The notes below the pieces were generated by a model. That model did no database searches. It was not told the DNA's origin and saw only the letters and a program-made list of their open reading frames with translations. Below, piece after piece: positions 44,416-52,117 of a stretch of DNA of 64,000 bases. The position numbers and the translations under genes were made by a program. This DNA is from Dinghuibacter silviterrae (lineage in GTDB: Bacteria; Bacteroidota; Bacteroidia; Chitinophagales; Chitinophagaceae), in contig NZ_SODV01000001.1 of the NCBI RefSeq assembly GCF_004366355.1, forward strand, positions 1,674,001 to 1,738,000. Reading direction: 5' to 3'. How positions within the stretch are numbered: position 1 is the stretch's first letter; each line of letters begins with the position of its first letter.

Positions 44416-45309
44416 ATGATTTCGAAAGCATTGATATTTATAAAGTACAGAATGAGTGGAAAGGGAACTTTTAGAATTTTTGCCAAGGAGGATGGCGTTA
44501 CTTATAAGGTGTCCGCAATACATCTTCTAAATGATGGGAGTTTTAAGGTTGATGTGCCCTATTGTCCTTATGAAAAGGGTGCGATAGTAAAATTTCCTGT
44601 GAGATATGCAGATGTGGAAGAAATACATAGTGACAGCTTTATCAAAGCCGCAATTTCTTCAGCGAGACCGCAGTTAAGTATTCATGCGTCTGGTTTTGTT
44701 CAATTTTCGGGTAAAGGCATCATTTCGGGTATTGATAGTATTACCGGGGAAATTAAAGGGTTAGGACTACAATCAAAACCGCTTAATAGGCCTGTATGGA
44801 GTGGTCCAACTTTTTCCATTAGTTGCTGGGGCTTGAAAATTGGATTTAAAATAGCCAAAGATATTGATGAAAAGGGCATCTTTTATGATAAAGAAATGTT
44901 TAAAAATGGGCTTCCTTTAGAGGCAATACAATGCCTAAATACATTGACGATTGAGGGGTGGGTGCTGCCCTTTTCAGATTTAAATCCAGAATCAAAGATA
45001 TTTTCATCTGATGCAGGTGAGATGATTCTTGCATCAATGCCGCTTGGCAAAAATATTGTGGTTAGACCAATGAGAGTAATTCGGTTGAAGAGTATACCTT
45101 GCATTATCGGACTATTGCCTTCTTATCGGTTTACTGATTTTGGGAGTAGGTATGAATTTGGATTCATCTTGAGCTCTCCAGGAGAGAAATCATCTGCCAA
45201 CGATGGAACATGGTATGTAATGCATGCCATATGCCCAGATTTTGGCAACGGCCAGTATCCAAGTTTAAATTATGTGCCTGAAATGAAGATCCAAGGAGGC
45301 CGGATCTAA
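44416..45309 (+). CDS. Hypothetical protein, about 297 residues
   Basis: Not recognised. Predicted mostly beta: GTFRIFAKEDGVTYKVSAIHLL, then FVQFSGKGIISGIDS and a C-terminal RYEFGFILSSPGEKS. The start is uncertain: GTG 44407, ATG 44416 or ATG 44452 (MSGKGTF). It lies 16 bases after the nuclease-like gene and probably shares its transcript. Composition is AT-rich like its neighbours. Confidence 0.6.
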   Translation: MISKALIFIKYRMSGKGTFRIFAKEDGVTYKVSAIHLLNDGSFKVDVPYCPYEKGAIVKFPVRYADVEEIHSDSFIKAAISSARPQLSIHASGFVQFSGKGIISGIDSITGEIKGLGLQSKPLNRPVWSGPTFSISCWGLKIGFKIAKDIDEKGIFYDKEMFKNGLPLEAIQCLNTLTIEGWVLPFSDLNPESKIFSSDAGEMILASMPLGKNIVVRPMRVIRLKSIPCIIGLLPSYRFTDFGSRYEFGFILSSPGEKSSANDGTWYVMHAICPDFGNGQYPSLNYVPEMKIQGGRI

Positions 45310-45540
45310 GAAGATTAAGTAATGGTTCGGTGAAGTGTTTTTATTTCTCTACTTTATTGCTCTATATCTGGGTTACTGAACTTGCAATAATATCTTGCCT
45401 ATAAAGTTTAAAATAGCCGCTTTACCCCGAAGCAGCGTAAAACTGTTTATTCCAAGATACTATGAATAAACAAGGTCTTGAAAAACGATAGTTAATGTGC
45501 CAAATTTGCAATTTGTGTCGTATTGAGTTAGCTTAACATC

Positions 45541-45576
45541 TCAGTAGTCACTGGTTCGATACCGATAATCTTCATT
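45541..45576 (+). pseudogene. Degenerate tRNA 3'-end-like segment
   Basis: AGTAGTCACTGGTTCGATACC and what follows up to TTCATTAG align with the tRNA-Ala 3' half at 48866-48900 at about 24 of 32 positions, including GGTTCGA and the TTAG just after the acceptor end. The T stem has one mismatch and one wobble pair. It looks like an old or alternative attachment site. Confidence 0.4.
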
Positions 45577-45750
45577 AGTTACGGTAAGGGGTTTCGACAA
45601 TGTTGAAGCCGTTTTTTAGTCAATGGTTTGGACAAAGTTTAAACAATTTGAGCGCCAGTCTGTTGTAATAGGGATATGAAAATTTGGATAAAGCGGCGAT
45701 AAATGGCGAGCCTGTATCTTAAATTGGCTGAATTCGTTTTTGGGCGAAAA

Positions 45751-45773
45751 GCCAATTGCGCGAAAAAAAATGT
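45751..45773 (+). repeat. 23-base direct repeat, copy 2
   Basis: Second copy of the repeat described at 42661-42683. It ends 2 bases before the start codon of the 576-residue membrane protein gene, so it may include its ribosome-binding region or promoter elements. Confidence 0.6.
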
Positions 45774-45775
45774 AA

Positions 45776-47506
45776 ATGATGGGAAAGACCTTTCTTCAGT
45801 TTTTTTGGAAAATCACTAATAAGTCGATAATCGGTACAATCATAGGCACTTTGCTTGTTGGTATTTTCTTGCCAGTAAAATTTATTCCAGATTATTTTCA
45901 TTTAAACGACTTGACAGAGAAAAAAAAGGTTGTCCTTTCGCTGTTGGCTACAGTAATCGGGTTTTCAGGCCTGATCTTAACGATCCTTTTGGTGGTCTAT
46001 AATTTTTATATCAAAGTCACCCGACGCCATACGCTGGAGTTCATTGCTGACAGCCGGTGGTTAAAGGTAACTTTCTCTTCCTTTTTTGGGATGATAATAT
46101 TTTTGACGGTGGCCTTCTTTTTCGTCGAATCAGGATCATCAAGCCATAATTTGACGATTTTATATTTGAGCTTTATTTTGACTTTCATTTTTATAATTGG
46201 GTTGTTCCCGCTAACACTACTTTCTTTAAACGACTCCGTCTCAATGGGACGTATACGAAAAATCATTGGTTTAATAAACGATGAGGATATGAAGGATCTA
46301 TATTCTCCTTCGGAGGGCGATCATATTTCCTTTGCGGAAAATATAGAACGTAATCCTATAATAATAGCAAGAGAATTTTTGTTAAGCGCTATTGCTGATA
46401 GAGACTGGGTTTTACCGCAGACGGTATTGATAGAACTATATAATAGGTTTATCCTTCCAATTACAAAATCCTCTTCGTTGGGGATGGTAAAAATTAATCT
46501 TTACAATTGGGCTCTTATATGCAATTACTTGAAGAGTGAAGTAATTAAACAAAATGAGTCTATTACTGGGAGGGTCCTATTAGATATTAACCTTGTAGCG
46601 CATAAACATTTGGCCCTCAGTGGAAATATCGAGATTAGAGACAACGGAATTGACTCATTTCTGATAGACTATTTTCGCATGATGTTGGAGCAGAATAAAT
46701 TCTTTGATCTACAGGCAAAATTTGCTGTTCGCACTACTGAGCTTATTGAGATGTATTTTGAGACAATAAAGTTTTCAGACGAGGAGGCGTTCACTGCAGA
46801 TTTTTATTACAATTTGCCGCTTACAGAAAGGAAGGCTATTCCAAATACCAAAGAGAGAAATCACTGGTTTTATCTCACCCGGGAGTTGCCTGATATAATC
46901 TTTTTGACATTTAGAAATGCGATTTTCTTTCAGCGTCAAAACTCGTATTCCCACTTTTCGTCAAATTTTTACAATTTATATGAACGGATATTTAAGGCTT
47001 CTAACCTCACAAAATTTCAAAAAAGAGAAGCGATAAGGGAAATTATGCGAAGTGCGGAGGGCTGCAGCGAATATGCGATTAAACACCAGGTCTTTGACGA
47101 TATAGAGCCGATTTCAGTGTTGCACATGTATGGATGGTTAAGGGATGATCCGGATTTGGGTTTTTCGGCCCTTTACACATATGATCGCATGATTAGGTCT
47201 TTGGCGGGAGTTAATTCAATTTCCGCGCGCTATGTCGATAATTATTTTTCCGTTGCAAGAATGGTATCTAATGATCAACTCGACGGTGGTATAGTGCAAA
47301 AGGTAGTGGACTTGATCTTGGAGCGAACAATTAAGGTGCTTAGAAATGTTGAGACTTCAAACCAAATACGAAATCATTTTTTATATCAGCTTGATTGGTT
47401 TGTCAAAGAATATCTCTATCAGCTCGAAGCGCTGAATTTATTGAAAGGAAAATACTTTGAAGAAATTGAAAAATTACTCATGGGATATTCTCGTAATAAT
47501 TGGTGA
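45776..47506 (+). CDS. Four-helix membrane protein with large cytosolic domain
   Basis: This 576-residue protein has four predicted helices (IGTIIGTLLVGIFLPV; VVLSLLATVIGFSGLILTIL; FSSFFGMIIFLTVAFFFV; LYLSFILTFIFIIGLFPLTL) and then about 430 mostly helical residues (FAVRTTELIEMYFETIKF; FLYQLDWFVKEYLYQLEAL). The front part has a DUF2254-like feel, but I cannot confirm it. In this setting a membrane effector is possible. Long, AT-rich, no motif in the cytosolic part. Confidence 0.65.
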   Translation: MMGKTFLQFFWKITNKSIIGTIIGTLLVGIFLPVKFIPDYFHLNDLTEKKKVVLSLLATVIGFSGLILTILLVVYNFYIKVTRRHTLEFIADSRWLKVTFSSFFGMIIFLTVAFFFVESGSSSHNLTILYLSFILTFIFIIGLFPLTLLSLNDSVSMGRIRKIIGLINDEDMKDLYSPSEGDHISFAENIERNPIIIAREFLLSAIADRDWVLPQTVLIELYNRFILPITKSSSLGMVKINLYNWALICNYLKSEVIKQNESITGRVLLDINLVAHKHLALSGNIEIRDNGIDSFLIDYFRMMLEQNKFFDLQAKFAVRTTELIEMYFETIKFSDEEAFTADFYYNLPLTERKAIPNTKERNHWFYLTRELPDIIFLTFRNAIFFQRQNSYSHFSSNFYNLYERIFKASNLTKFQKREAIREIMRSAEGCSEYAIKHQVFDDIEPISVLHMYGWLRDDPDLGFSALYTYDRMIRSLAGVNSISARYVDNYFSVARMVSNDQLDGGIVQKVVDLILERTIKVLRNVETSNQIRNHFLYQLDWFVKEYLYQLEALNLLKGKYFEEIEKLLMGYSRNNW

Positions 47507-47925
47507 GACGAAAATAGTCTCGCATGGGAGTGGTGTATCTCATTACGTGACTTAGTGCTTTGGTTATGTACATTTTTCTTTAAGCTTATTGGTTTTGTCC
47601 TCTAATTCCTAATCTGATTAGTTAGATCACTCTGTTTCATTTTTCAGGAGTTATATTGGTTGATGGTCTGGACATTGGAAATTAGTAACTAAATAGCGAG
47701 GTAAGGGTCGGGGGCTGTCGATCCTTCGATAATACTAGAGAGCAGTAGTCGGGAAGACGACAACACTAGGTTCTTCGTTTTTACTCGTGATACGATTCTT
47801 TGATTTTTATAACGCTGACCTACACACTAAGTTCCACACTAAGTTCCACGCGGGAAAGTCGTTATTTACATATATTGATGGTAACTTGCCTCAATGTAAA
47901 TTAACCACTCTAAATATATACATTT
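47507..47925. other. Intergenic stretch without gene
   Basis: No gene. Frames here lack motifs and starts. A short repeat AAGTTCCACACTAAGTTCCAC lies near 47828-47849 in tandem (ACTAAGTTCCAC twice). Confidence 0.4.
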
Positions 47926-48360
47926 ATGGATTCTATTGTTGGTTTTTTGGGCCTGGCTGTGGGTATCGCAGGTCTGGTTATAGCCTGGTTTCAATACCAG
48001 AGTAGATTGAGATTAGAACATTTTACCAAGGCCTCGTGGAAGGGCATGGCTGGAAATATTGCCAAAATTCAACAAAGCACTGAATGGGCTGCAACTAACA
48101 TGAGAGATGCCCATAATTCGGCGATACGGCTTCCGGACTCCGAATTGAAGATTGAACTACTCGGTTTTATTTCTCGCGGTTTTGGAGATGCAACTGCAAC
48201 TGATCGGTTGGTCACTAATTTGTTCAATGATGTATTGAATTTGCAGGAGGCTCAATTCAAGACGAGAATAGTCACACATCCAGAACGAGACGAATTGAAG
48301 TTATATAAGATGGAACGGGACCAGAGGGGCACGTCTGGGAATGAAAATGGAGCAAGTTAA
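47926..48360 (+). CDS. Small membrane protein, 144 residues
   Basis: One N-terminal helix (IVGFLGLAVGIAGLVIAWF) is followed by a soluble, helical part (KSTEWAATNMRDA-like QQSTEWAATNMRDAHNSA; RLVTNLFNDVLNLQEAQ). No family recognised. The layout, a single helix plus a helical soluble part, is seen in many small effector or regulator proteins of defence islands, but no function is shown. Confidence 0.55.
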   Translation: MDSIVGFLGLAVGIAGLVIAWFQYQSRLRLEHFTKASWKGMAGNIAKIQQSTEWAATNMRDAHNSAIRLPDSELKIELLGFISRGFGDATATDRLVTNLFNDVLNLQEAQFKTRIVTHPERDELKLYKMERDQRGTSGNENGAS

Positions 48361-48647
48361 ACTGGTTAGTGTAAACGGAATTTGGCTCCCCTCCCTTCAA
48401 TGAAACGTCTGTTGTCTGGCATGTCGAGGCCCAATATTTATGCCTCAAAGATTTATGGCCAATAGACAGGTGGTACGCGAGGAAATGTCTAATAAATAGG
48501 AACCAGGAGGCAGACCGTGCACTCTATTAAATTAACGAGTCCTTTCTACGCAATTTTATAACATAGTGCTGATGAGCAAAATTGGATGCCGATGCGGTCA
48601 TATAATTGTTGATCAAACGGAAAGATTTGGTGAAGGAGGTGATCATA

Positions 48648-48785
48648 GTGAAAACTTGGGAAAATGGGAAGGATAATGGCCGGTCTGTTGCCGAGTATAC
48701 CAGAAGAAGTTTCCCACTTGACTCCTACTTGATTCCAAAGGCAGCAAAAAATGCCCGAAAGTGCTTAATGTTTGATTTAATTTAA
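48648..48785 (+). CDS. Possible 45-residue small protein with strong Shine-Dalgarno
   Basis: A GTG at 48648 opens a 45-codon frame (MKTWENGKDNGRSVAEY start). It is preceded by AAGGAGGTGATC (48633-48644), a 12-base perfect complement to the 16S rRNA 3' end, at good spacing. Bacteroidota genes seldom use such sites, which makes this unusual. It ends 65 bases before the tRNA scar. No homology is recognised, so it may be chance. Confidence 0.35.
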   Translation: MKTWENGKDNGRSVAEYTRRSFPLDSYLIPKAAKNARKCLMFDLI

Positions 48786-48850
48786 TTTTTAAAAGTTTGA
48801 AAATCAATATAAAAGTCGCTATTTTGCGCAATTTTGGTCCATTGCAAAGC

Positions 48851-48897
<47 letters not shown>

Positions 48898-48898
48898 T

Positions 48899-48924
48899 AG
48901 CCGGACCATTGGTCCGGCTTTTTG
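48899..48924 (+). terminator. Intrinsic terminator after the tRNA fragment
   Basis: AGCCGGACC and GGTCCGGCT form a perfect 9-bp stem with an ATT loop and a T tract (48919-48923). It is probably the original terminator of the tRNA-Ala gene, marking native chromosome to the right. Confidence 0.85.
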
Positions 48925-48984
48925 ATTTTAGCCCCAATGATAGAAATAAATAAGGCCAGAACTTAATGTCTGGCCTTTTCTTGT

Positions 48985-49497
48985 TTATACTGCGTGTGAT
49001 AAGACTTTCTGATAATCATATTTCTTATAACGCCGTATTTGTTTTTTCTCTTTGTTTAATTCAATGAGTTCGTTTTTTAGATGAACTCTAAGCCATAGAT
49101 CAGGTGAAGTATGAAAGAAATGGCCAAATTTTAATGCTAGATCGGTATTGAATTTTCTCTCCCCTGAAAGGTATTTTTTGAGGTTGCCATCTGTTGTATC
49201 GATTGCGATGGCAAATGTCTTTAAGGGCATTTTTAGGGTCTTCAAATACGTCTTTAAGAATGTCTCCAATGAATGAACTTTTTTTACACTACTTAAATCC
49301 TCATTTAGATATTCTTCCATGGTATACTGTATAGAGAGGAGCTGTATTTTTATTTTTTGCTCGGGGGAAAACTCGGCAGTTTTTTCTTTTATGCGTGTTT
49401 TAATGCGAGCAAATTTCTCATCGCTCCACTGTTGACCTTCATTTAGGCCAATTTCGACCTTAAATACTGTGTCGTTCTTGTTTACTTGCGTGGTCAT
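48985..49497 (-). CDS. XRE/HigA-type antitoxin
   Basis: This 170-residue protein has a HigA-like helix-turn-helix near the C-terminus (LKTFAIAIDTTDGNLKKYLSG and TDLALKFGHFFHTSPDLWLRV). It is encoded 12 bases after the GNAT-like gene on the same strand. Together they form a type II toxin-antitoxin pair, in which this protein neutralises the toxin and represses the promoter through the paired palindromes at 50083-50129. Confidence 0.8.
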   Translation of the reverse strand: MTTQVNKNDTVFKVEIGLNEGQQWSDEKFARIKTRIKEKTAEFSPEQKIKIQLLSIQYTMEEYLNEDLSSVKKVHSLETFLKTYLKTLKMPLKTFAIAIDTTDGNLKKYLSGERKFNTDLALKFGHFFHTSPDLWLRVHLKNELIELNKEKKQIRRYKKYDYQKVLSHAV

Positions 49498-49509
49498 AGC
49501 GATTACTTA

Positions 49510-50031
49510 TTATTTTCTATAAAGATACTGTTCAATTAGTTTTTCACCATTAGCTGGCATAATATACATGGTAGTTTCCTCACCTTCAAATCTTACTGCG
49601 CCGTACTTATTGCTGTAAACAGCCATTAGTTTTAATTGATCTTTGGGATCTTCCTCCATAACATCAAATGTCAACCATCCCTGGTGATGGTCTTTTCCAT
49701 GTATGAAGCTTTGCCGACAAGCAAATGCGATTAAGCAACCAGCGACATAATCATATTTTTTTTGATTTCCTCTATTGTGCGGCCCGACTTCGACATAGGC
49801 CATATAAGGTATCTGCTTCTGTTTCATTTGAAAAATAAGACATCCTTCGATGACTTGAGGTGTTTCTTCAGACACAAGAATGAATGCTGTCGCATTTGGT
49901 GTGCTTTTTATTAATCTGTCGAAATTGAAACGCCAACCTTGCTGGATAGATGGTAACTGTATAGGTCTTCCGTTTTGGATGGTAGCCCCGACCAAGTCAT
50001 CTGTCGATACCTTAAGAATCTTTACTAACAT
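49510..50031 (-). CDS. GNAT-like toxin of a GNAT/XRE pair
   Basis: This 173-residue protein has YVEVGPHNRGNQKKYDYVAGC, then IAFACRQSFIHGKDHHQGWLTFDV and YSNKYGAVRFEGEETTMYIM, the layout of small GNAT-fold proteins that pair with XRE antitoxins. GNAT toxins acetylate aminoacyl-tRNA in known cases; the acetyl-CoA loop is not clear here, so activity is inferred. First gene of the pair. Confidence 0.65.
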   Translation of the reverse strand: MLVKILKVSTDDLVGATIQNGRPIQLPSIQQGWRFNFDRLIKSTPNATAFILVSEETPQVIEGCLIFQMKQKQIPYMAYVEVGPHNRGNQKKYDYVAGCLIAFACRQSFIHGKDHHQGWLTFDVMEEDPKDQLKLMAVYSNKYGAVRFEGEETTMYIMPANGEKLIEQYLYRK

Positions 50032-50082
50032 TTTAGCCTAATTGAAAATTAGGTTGTGGCTTAGGCAAAGATACGTAAAAAT

Positions 50083-50129
50083 TATACAAAATGTATAGCC
50101 TGAATATAGTTGGTTATACGAAACGTATA
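50083..50129. promoter_or_regulatory. Paired palindromic operators of the GNAT/XRE pair
   Basis: TATAC-AAAAT-GTATA (50083-50097) and TATAC-GAAAC-GTATA (50115-50129) are perfect 5-5-5 inverted repeats, 32 bases centre to centre (three helical turns), about 50 bases before the toxin start. They fit binding of two antitoxin dimers on one face of the DNA. Confidence 0.75.
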
Positions 50130-50227
50130 ATTATAATTATATGATAATCAATTATTTGGTATTGATTATATGTATATTTTACATAACTAAAATAGGTCTA
50201 TTTACTTGACTCCCTTTGGATGTGCCC

Positions 50228-50578
50228 TCAAATCAACGTTTTAAGTAGCTCAACCGTTTTTTTGTCGCTGCCCACAAAAACCCTATCGCCGACTATGACA
50301 ACCGGCCGTTTTAGAAAAGTATATTCCTGCAGGATCAGGTCACGGTAATCCGTCTCGGTGAGGTCCTTGTCCTTCAGCCCCCATTCCTTGTACTTCAAGG
50401 CACGGCGGCTAAAAAGGGCCTCGTATGAGCCCGCCTTGCCCCTGAGCTCGTCCAACTGTTCTGGGGTGATCCTTTCGGTTTTGATGTCTTGCAAGCGGCA
50501 GCCTTTTTCTACGGCTTCTGTTTCTGCCAATATTTTTTGGCAGGTGGAGCAGGTGGAAAGGTGGTAGATTTTGGTCAT
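50228..50578 (-). CDS. ArsC/Spx-family protein
   Basis: This 116-residue protein has the ArsC-family active-site motif HLSTCSTCQKIL (CSTC) at residues 7-12 and the KRPVVIVGDRVFVG segment near 92. Members are often misnamed arsenate reductases; the family also includes Spx-like regulators. No arsenic genes (ArsB, arsenic-type ArsR operon) lie nearby. It follows the orphan lanthipeptide precursor gene. Confidence 0.85.
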   Translation of the reverse strand: MTKIYHLSTCSTCQKILAETEAVEKGCRLQDIKTERITPEQLDELRGKAGSYEALFSRRALKYKEWGLKDKDLTETDYRDLILQEYTFLKRPVVIVGDRVFVGSDKKTVELLKTLI

Positions 50579-50588
50579 GGTGCAAAGT

Positions 50589-50622
50589 AAGGCACCTATG
50601 GTAAAACATAAGTGCCTTTTTT
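50589..50622. terminator. Hairpin between LanA3 and the ArsC-like gene
   Basis: AAGGCAC and GTGCCTT pair (50589-50595/50612-50618). The T tract lies on the plus strand, opposite to the flanking minus-strand genes, so it may act as an RNA processing stem rather than a terminator. Confidence 0.4.
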
Positions 50623-50626
50623 CCCC

Positions 50627-50869
50627 CTAACAATCCGTACAAGAAACCCCGCACAACGACACACACGCCGAAGCGTCTGTCGGAGGACAATTGGAGAGGG
50701 TCTGCGCAGGCTGGCAAAAGTACGTTGGCGGATAATGACAAGTCGGAGTATGTGGATCTCCGCTTTGCGCACTGCCCCCTTGAATATTCTTCAGTTGGCC
50801 GGTGGACAATGAAATGATTTTTTCCTTCATCAACTGTAATTTTCCTGCGTTTAGATGGATCTTTTTCAT
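50627..50869 (-). CDS. Orphan class I lanthipeptide precursor LanA3
   Basis: This 80-residue precursor has the leader KLQLMKEKIISLSTGQLKNI ending in QGG, the same style as LanA1 and LanA2. The core of 48 residues has seven Cys and several Ser/Thr (THTPTC-like PHTPTCHYPPTYFC; SNCPPTDASACVSLCGVSC). It is followed on the transcript by the ArsC-like gene and preceded by a LanC-like gene. No LanB is adjacent. Confidence 0.85.
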   Translation of the reverse strand: MKKIHLNAGKLQLMKEKIISLSTGQLKNIQGGSAQSGDPHTPTCHYPPTYFCQPAQTLSNCPPTDASACVSLCGVSCTDC

Positions 50870-50907
50870 GGACTTTGTTTTTTGGTTTTAAAATTTATGT
50901 ATTAGTG

Positions 50908-52023
50908 TCAATCATTGAGCATCAGGCAATAATCCCAGCTAAAGTCACCGGTCAAATAGCTTAGTAATGCCAAACCAACGCCCGCGGTTCCTTCGATCAA
51001 TCCACCTTCGTTTATATATACATTGTTCAAGCCGTCGTATTTCTTATATCCCGCTATGCCATCTTCATGGGCGCTGAATTCAACCGTTTTCTGAATCCAA
51101 TAGTCGCAGGCTTCTTTAAATACGGGGTTCCTTGTATAATGCCACATTCTATTGTAAATATGCGCTATGCCTGCTGAGCCATGGCACACACAGGCATCGG
51201 AAACCCTTGCTTCTTTGCTATTTTTTCTTTTGGTTGAATGGAGTAGCACTTCCAGGGAGAAATCGACCAATTGTTTGTTTTGAAAGACCGTTCCGGCCTG
51301 ATAGAGCACAATTCCAACGCCTAGATCCCCATAACACCAGGCCAAACGGGTGCGACGCTCGGTTTCTTTTGCCGTGGAAATGCTGTATGGGAAATAATTA
51401 ATAGCGGGGTCCGGATTTGTGTTTGCCAATAAGATAAGGATGATTTGTTCTGCCAGTTTTTGGCTTGCATCCATACAAATACCTTGTTTGAAGCATTGCA
51501 CACAAAACTTTAGAATGCTGGGAATGCCATGCGACAAACCGAAATTGACCTCGGTTGTGTTTTTGTCAATAAGGGAAGAAATAATGCTGAAAAAATCCGG
51601 GAAGTATCCTTCAGAGGTTGTATTCGGCGGATAAAGCAAATAATACGCAATGCCCACTGCGCCATGAAGAAAGTCGTAATTGCCGGTTTCTAACATTTGT
51701 ATGCTTGTATTCTCCAGCTCCGTGTCCCGGTAACACAGCATGCTTACATCCTCTGAAGTCAACAGGCCTTTCCCATACAAATATTTGAAAAACCAGTTTG
51801 TTCCGGCAAAGCCGCTACAAAACGTGGGGTGGGTGAAAGAAAGGGAATGCTCTGCAAGCAGTTGGATGTTTTCTTGACATGCTTCGTCGGCCGTCTCGTT
51901 TTTATTTTTTAGGTATAATAAATTGAATAGTTGAATTCCGGCAGCTCCGGTAAGAAGGGCGGGGGAGACTGATTTATCTTTATTAATATCTAGGTAGATA
52001 TTTTGTAGTCGATGGTAAGGCAT
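50908..52023 (-). CDS. Orphan LanC-like cyclase
   Basis: This 371-residue protein has the LanC toroid with zinc ligands in LAWCYGDLGVG (about 229) and ACVCHGSAGIAH (about 279), and repeats such as LLTGAAGIQLFNLLYL, FCSGFAGTNWFFKYLYG and FLHGAVGIAYYLLY. It precedes the LanA3 gene by 38 bases on the same strand. Without a local dehydratase it can only act on substrates dehydrated elsewhere, for instance by the LanB at 7462. Confidence 0.9.
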   Translation of the reverse strand: MPYHRLQNIYLDINKDKSVSPALLTGAAGIQLFNLLYLKNKNETADEACQENIQLLAEHSLSFTHPTFCSGFAGTNWFFKYLYGKGLLTSEDVSMLCYRDTELENTSIQMLETGNYDFLHGAVGIAYYLLYPPNTTSEGYFPDFFSIISSLIDKNTTEVNFGLSHGIPSILKFCVQCFKQGICMDASQKLAEQIILILLANTNPDPAINYFPYSISTAKETERRTRLAWCYGDLGVGIVLYQAGTVFQNKQLVDFSLEVLLHSTKRKNSKEARVSDACVCHGSAGIAHIYNRMWHYTRNPVFKEACDYWIQKTVEFSAHEDGIAGYKKYDGLNNVYINEGGLIEGTAGVGLALLSYLTGDFSWDYCLMLND

Positions 52024-52117
52024 GCGATGGAAATAAAGATAAATCCAAAGTGCCGAACTTTAAAAGTTAAAAAATAGGATACCTACCGACATGATAAGTT
52101 AAAGGTGGCCCCATACC

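Larger units (their letters stand above)
45310..45775. other. Intergenic stretch with a tRNA-like remnant and repeat copy 2
   Basis: No gene. It holds the degenerate tRNA-Ala-like 3' segment at 45541-45576, an AATTGGCT/AGCCAATT inverted repeat (45722-45729/45750-45757), and the second copy of the 23-base repeat (45751-45773). Confidence 0.5.

Noticed and set aside
50228-50578. Arsenate resistance locus
   Set aside because: Only an ArsC-family protein is present; the family includes non-arsenic members, and the ArsR-type gene at 56800 belongs to another operon.
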